Shown here: one piece after another, positions 60,931 to 64,000 of the stretch
How the letters are laid out: each line of letters begins with the position of its first letter
Position numbering within the stretch: the stretch's first letter is position 1
Origin: Flavobacteriaceae bacterium
Lineage (GTDB): Bacteria; Bacteroidota; Bacteroidia; Flavobacteriales; Flavobacteriaceae
Reading direction: 5' to 3'
Length of the DNA stretch: 64,000 nt
Assembly: GCA_030148025.1 (NCBI GenBank)
Contig: JASBUG010000031.1
Coordinates: 53,068 to 117,067 of the forward strand
The notes under the pieces: model-generated
What the model was told of the DNA's origin: nothing
The model's input: only the letters and a program-made list of their open reading frames with translations
Databases searched by the model: none
Made by a program: the position numbers and the translations under genes

Positions 60931-62118
60931 ATGGCAAAGGAAACTTTCGATCGTTCCAAACCGCACTTAAATATAGGTACAATTGGGCACGTTGATCACG
61001 GAAAAACTACTTTAACTGCAGCTATTACTACTGTATTAGCTAACGCAGGTTTATCTGAAAAAAGAGATTTCGATACAATCGATAACGCTCCAGAAGAAAA
61101 AGAAAGAGGTATTACAATTAACACTTCTCATGTAGAGTACCAAACTGCTAACCGTCACTACGCTCACGTTGACTGTCCAGGTCACGCCGATTACGTAAAG
61201 AACATGGTTACTGGTGCTGCTCAAATGGACGGTGCTATCTTAGTAGTTGCTGCTACTGATGGTCCAATGCCACAAACTCGTGAGCACATCTTATTAGGTC
61301 GTCAGGTAGGTATTCCTCGTATCGTTGTTTTCTTAAACAAAGTTGATATGGTTGACGATGAAGAGCTTTTAGAATTAGTAGATATGGAAGTTAGAGACTT
61401 ATTAAACTTCTACGAGTTCGATTGTGACAATGGTCCTGTTGTAGCTGGTTCTGCTTTAGGAGCTTTAAATGGTGAGCAAAAGTGGGTTGATACAGTAATG
61501 GAATTAATGGAAGCTGTTGATACTTGGATTGAATTACCAAAGCGTGATGTTGATAAAGACTTCTTAATGCCTATCGAAGATGTATTCTCTATTACTGGTC
61601 GTGGTACTGTTGCAACTGGTCGTATTGAAACTGGTGTTGCTAACACTGGAGACCCTGTAGACATTATTGGTATGGGAGCTGAAAAATTAACTTCTACTAT
61701 TACTGGAGTTGAGATGTTCCGTAAAATATTAGATAGAGGTGAAGCTGGTGATAACGTTGGTATCTTATTAAGAGGTATCGAGAAAACTGATATCAAAAGA
61801 GGTATGGTTATCTGTAAGCAAGGATCTGTAACTCCTCACGCTAAGTTTAAGGCAGAGGTTTATATCCTTAAGAAAGAAGAAGGTGGTCGTCACACTCCTT
61901 TCCACAATAACTACCGTCCACAGTTCTACGTACGTACAACTGACGTAACAGGTAACATTAACTTACCTGATGGAGTAGAAATGGTAATGCCTGGAGATAA
62001 CTTAACTATTACTGTAGACTTACATCAACCAATCGCAATGAACGTAGGTTTACGTTTTGCGATCCGTGAAGGTGGTAGAACAGTAGGAGCTGGTCAGGTA
62101 ACTGAGATTTTAGACTAA
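60931..62118 (+). CDS. tuf: Elongation factor Tu
   Basis: A 395-aa translation GTPase that brings aminoacyl-tRNA to the ribosome. G1 GHVDHGKTT (19-27), switch [29 protein letters not shown] and GSALGA follow in order, then domains II and III with the typical end [15 protein letters not shown]. Codon choice is that of a highly expressed gene (many TTA, GGT, CGT codons). It sits between four tRNA genes and tRNA-Trp-secE-nusG, the common bacterial tuf locus. Confidence 0.98.
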   Translation: MAKETFDRSKPHLNIGTIGHVDHGKTTLTAAITTVLANAGLSEKRDFDTIDNAPEEKERGITINTSHVEYQTANRHYAHVDCPGHADYVKNMVTGAAQMDGAILVVAATDGPMPQTREHILLGRQVGIPRIVVFLNKVDMVDDEELLELVDMEVRDLLNFYEFDCDNGPVVAGSALGALNGEQKWVDTVMELMEAVDTWIELPKRDVDKDFLMPIEDVFSITGRGTVATGRIETGVANTGDPVDIIGMGAEKLTSTITGVEMFRKILDRGEAGDNVGILLRGIEKTDIKRGMVICKQGSVTPHAKFKAEVYILKKEEGGRHTPFHNNYRPQFYVRTTDVTGNINLPDGVEMVMPGDNLTITVDLHQPIAMNVGLRFAIREGGRTVGAGQVTEILD

Positions 62119-62144
62119 TTAAAGTTTAATAAATAATAAGTAAA

Positions 62145-62169
62145 GGTATTCCGAAATAATCGGAATGCC
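62145..62169 (+). other. Hairpin between tuf and tRNA-Trp without T-run
   Basis: GGTATTCCGA pairs with TCGGAATGCC (one G:T) around AATAA. TTGACTTATA follows, with no T-run, so it is more likely a processing or attenuation site than a full terminator. The downstream tRNA begins 14 bp later. Confidence 0.55.
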
Positions 62170-62182
62170 TTGACTTATATTT

Positions 62183-62255
62183 ACGGGTTTAGCTCAGTTG
62201 GTAGAGCACTGGTCTCCAAAACCAGGTGTCGGGAGTTCGAGTCTCTCAACCCGTG
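62183..62255 (+). tRNA. tRNA-Trp (anticodon CCA)
   Basis: ACGGGTT pairs with AACCCGT. The anticodon loop CTCCAAA gives CCA. Length 73 nt, discriminator G. Its place in front of secE is conserved in many bacteria. Confidence 0.95.
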
Positions 62256-62275
62256 CAAATTAAAACAAAGAAGGA

Positions 62276-62461
62276 ATGATAAATTATATAAAAGAGTCTT
62301 TTGAAGAGCTTAAAAATAATGTAAGCTGGACTCCTTGGTCAGAAGCACAAAGCCTTACTGTATTAGTAGCTGTGTTTTCTATTATTTTTTCATTAGCTAT
62401 TTGGGGAGTTGACTCTGTGTTTAGTAGAGTTATCAAGGCGTATTTTAATTGGATAGGATAA
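62276..62461 (+). CDS. secE: Preprotein translocase subunit SecE
   Basis: A 61-aa single-helix SecE, the short form found in most bacteria. The amphipathic part (YIKESFEELKNNVSWTPWSE) precedes the membrane helix (about 29-50). The VSWTPWSEAQSLT segment is the conserved SecE loop. It clamps SecY in the inner membrane. Located between tRNA-Trp and nusG as usual. Confidence 0.95.
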   Translation: MINYIKESFEELKNNVSWTPWSEAQSLTVLVAVFSIIFSLAIWGVDSVFSRVIKAYFNWIG

Positions 62462-62474
62462 AACAACTAAGAGG

Positions 62475-63032
62475 ATGTCTGAAAATAATGTTGAAAAGAA
62501 GTGGTACGTTGTTAGAGCTGTAAGTGGTCAGGAAAACAAAATCAAAGCGTATATAGAAAATGAAATTTCTAGATTGGGCTTAGGAGATTATGTTGATCAA
62601 GTTCTTGTTCCTACAGAAAAAGTAATCCAAATACGTAACGGGAAAAAAATAAATAAAGAAAAAGTTTATTTTCCTGGTTACATTATGATACAAGCTAATC
62701 TAAGTGGTGAGATTCCTCACATTATTAAGTCTATTACAAACGTAATAGGGTTTTTAGGTGAAACTAAAGGAGGTGATCCAGTACCGTTAAGACAATCTGA
62801 AGTAAACAGAATGTTAGGTAAGGTTGATGAGCTAACCGTTGAAGCAGATGCTAATGTAGCTATTCCTTTTGTAAAAGGTGAAACTGTAAAAGTTATCGAT
62901 GGACCATTTAATGGTTTTGATGGTACTATTGAAAATATAAATGAAGAAAAGCGTAAGCTGGAAGTAATGGTGAAGATCTTTGGAAGAAAGACACCATTAG
63001 AACTAAGCTATATGCAAGTTGAGAAAATCTAA
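62475..63032 (+). CDS. nusG: Transcription termination/antitermination protein NusG
   Basis: A 185-aa factor with an NGN domain (KWYVVRAVSGQENKIKAYIE at the start, then VYFPGYIMIQANL) and a KOW domain (about 130-185, VKGETVKVIDGPFNGFDGTI). It binds RNA polymerase and links it to the ribosome or Rho. It starts 13 bases after the secE stop, in the same transcript. Confidence 0.97.
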   Translation: MSENNVEKKWYVVRAVSGQENKIKAYIENEISRLGLGDYVDQVLVPTEKVIQIRNGKKINKEKVYFPGYIMIQANLSGEIPHIIKSITNVIGFLGETKGGDPVPLRQSEVNRMLGKVDELTVEADANVAIPFVKGETVKVIDGPFNGFDGTIENINEEKRKLEVMVKIFGRKTPLELSYMQVEKI

Positions 63033-63108
63033 TAATTGTTACATATATATAAGGTAGGTTTTTTATTGCTTCCAACTTTTAAAGACTTACCAAACTAAAT
63101 TATTAAAA

Positions 63109-63549
63109 ATGGCAAAAGAGTTAAGTAAAGTAGTTAAACTACAAGTTAGGGGAGGTGCAGCGAATCCGTCGCCACCGGTTGGACCCGCTTTAGGTGCCGC
63201 AGGAGTTAATATCATGGAGTTCTGTAAGCAATTTAATGCTAGAACCCAAGATAAGCCTGGTAAAGTATTACCAGTGGTGATTTCTGTTTACAAAGACAAG
63301 TCATTTGACTTTGTGATCAAGACCCCACCAGCAGCGGTGCAATTATTGGAAGCGGCCAAAGTAAAAAAAGGTTCAGGTGAACCAAACAGAAAGAAAGTAG
63401 CTAAAGTTTCTTGGGATCAAGTAAGAACAATTGCTGAAGACAAAATGCAAGATTTAAATGCATTTACTGTTGATTCTGCTATGAAAATGGTAGCTGGAAC
63501 AGCAAGATCTATGGGAATAACAGTTAAAGGAGGAGAAGCACCTAACTAA
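63109..63549 (+). CDS. rplK: 50S ribosomal protein uL11
   Basis: A 146-aa large-subunit protein. [20 protein letters not shown] and [20 protein letters not shown] are the typical N-terminal domain that binds factors, and the C-terminal domain binding 23S rRNA ends with [20 protein letters not shown] and GITVKGG. Part of the GTPase-associated centre. rplA follows 16 bp later, the common rplKA pair. Confidence 0.98.
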   Translation: MAKELSKVVKLQVRGGAANPSPPVGPALGAAGVNIMEFCKQFNARTQDKPGKVLPVVISVYKDKSFDFVIKTPPAAVQLLEAAKVKKGSGEPNRKKVAKVSWDQVRTIAEDKMQDLNAFTVDSAMKMVAGTARSMGITVKGGEAPN

Positions 63550-63565
63550 TCTAAAAATTTTTGAA

Positions 63566-64000
63566 ATGGCAAGATTAACAAGAAAACAAAAAGAAGCACA
63601 AGCTAAAATCGACAAGAACAAACTATATAGTTTAGAAGAAGCGTCGGCATTAGTGAAAGAAATTACAAACGCAAAGTTTGATGCTTCTGTAGATATAGCT
63701 GTACGTTTAGGTGTAGATCCTAGAAAAGCAAACCAAATGGTAAGAGGTGTTGTATCTCTACCTCATGGTACAGGTAAAAATGTTAAAGTATTAGCATTAG
63801 TAACTCCAGATAAAGAAGCAGAAGCTAAAGAAGCTGGGGCAGATTACGTTGGTTTAGAAGAATACCTTGACAAAATTAAAGGAGGTTGGACTGATGTAGA
63901 CGTAATTATTACAATGCCTAGTGTAATGGGTAAATTAGGACCTTTAGGACGTGTATTAGGACCAAGAGGTTTAATGCCAAACCCTAAAACAGGTACAGTA
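63566..64000 (+). CDS. rplA: 50S ribosomal protein uL1 (partial, runs off the window)
   Basis: Starts at the ATG at 63566 and is open to the last base, giving 145 of the expected roughly 230 residues. [40 protein letters not shown] and [17 protein letters not shown] are clear L1 marks. It forms the L1 stalk and in many bacteria represses its own mRNA. The 3' part and rplJ/rplL are expected beyond the right edge. Confidence 0.97.
   Translation, partial: MARLTRKQKEAQAKIDKNKLYSLEEASALVKEITNAKFDASVDIAVRLGVDPRKANQMVRGVVSLPHGTGKNVKVLALVTPDKEAEAKEAGADYVGLEEYLDKIKGGWTDVDVIITMPSVMGKLGPLGRVLGPRGLMPNPKTGTV

Noticed and set aside
61410..61796. Long minus-strand frame of 128 codons inside tuf
   Set aside because: It is opposite a highly conserved gene with biased codon use, which often leaves the complementary frame open. 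The Ser/Pro/Ile-rich translation has no family.
1..64000. CRISPR array, rRNA operon, prophage or transposase gene
   Set aside because: No regularly spaced direct repeats, rRNA sequence, phage structural genes or DDE/HUH transposase were seen when reading both strands.

Overview
This window comes from the chromosome of a low-GC member of the Bacteroidetes, almost certainly the family Flavobacteriaceae. The evidence is the AT-rich coding style, promoters of the TAnnTTTG type instead of TATAAT, almost no Shine-Dalgarno sequences except a strong one in front of rpsU, the gene order rpsU-xerC-hpf-tRNAs-tuf-tRNA-Trp-secE-nusG-rplK-rplA, and protein families typical of the group. I cannot name a genus.

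Layout. 1-4.7 kb: the dnaJ tail, two tandem terminators, then a four-gene run of a NatAB-like ABC exporter, an MscS channel and a sigma-54 activator-like response regulator without a DNA-binding domain. 4.7-12 kb: a secreted coiled-coil protein, a PPK2 kinase, a secreted M28 peptidase, a tandem pair of paralogous membrane proteins ending in AraC-type DNA-binding domains, and a DinB-like protein. 11.9-15.8 kb: a minus-strand run of small membrane proteins around a winged-helix regulator, with two matching 19-bp palindromes that overlap promoter elements. 15.8-20 kb: housekeeping genes including kdsA and typA. 20-30.2 kb: a surface-polysaccharide region with 3-amino-sugar enzymes (FdtA/FdtB-like), two Wzx flippases, four glycosyltransferases and ftsE. 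30.4-46.4 kb: a TPR protein with an outer-membrane barrel, an amidohydrolase, small enzymes, a cell-wall pair (NamZ-like plus serine hydrolase), a LolE-like permease and a cysteine-synthase-like enzyme.

46.4-47.8 kb is the most unusual segment. It holds two unrecognised genes, one of them a two-TM protein with a GAF-like domain, enclosed by two nested pairs of inverted repeats. The left end also carries a palindrome of about 110 bp. It looks like a small mobile cassette placed between two ordinary genes.

47.9-58.8 kb: an M1-like peptidase, a FIST sensor next to a hybrid histidine kinase, DUF2851, PspC, a K+ channel, an AGCS symporter, a ComEA-like HhH protein and an acyl-CoA dehydrogenase. 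58.8-64 kb: the translation and transcription core cluster, ending inside rplA.

The two best leads are the inverted-repeat cassette at 46.4-47.8 kb and the winged-helix operator pair at 14.4/15.8 kb. No CRISPR array, rRNA gene or transposase gene was seen.
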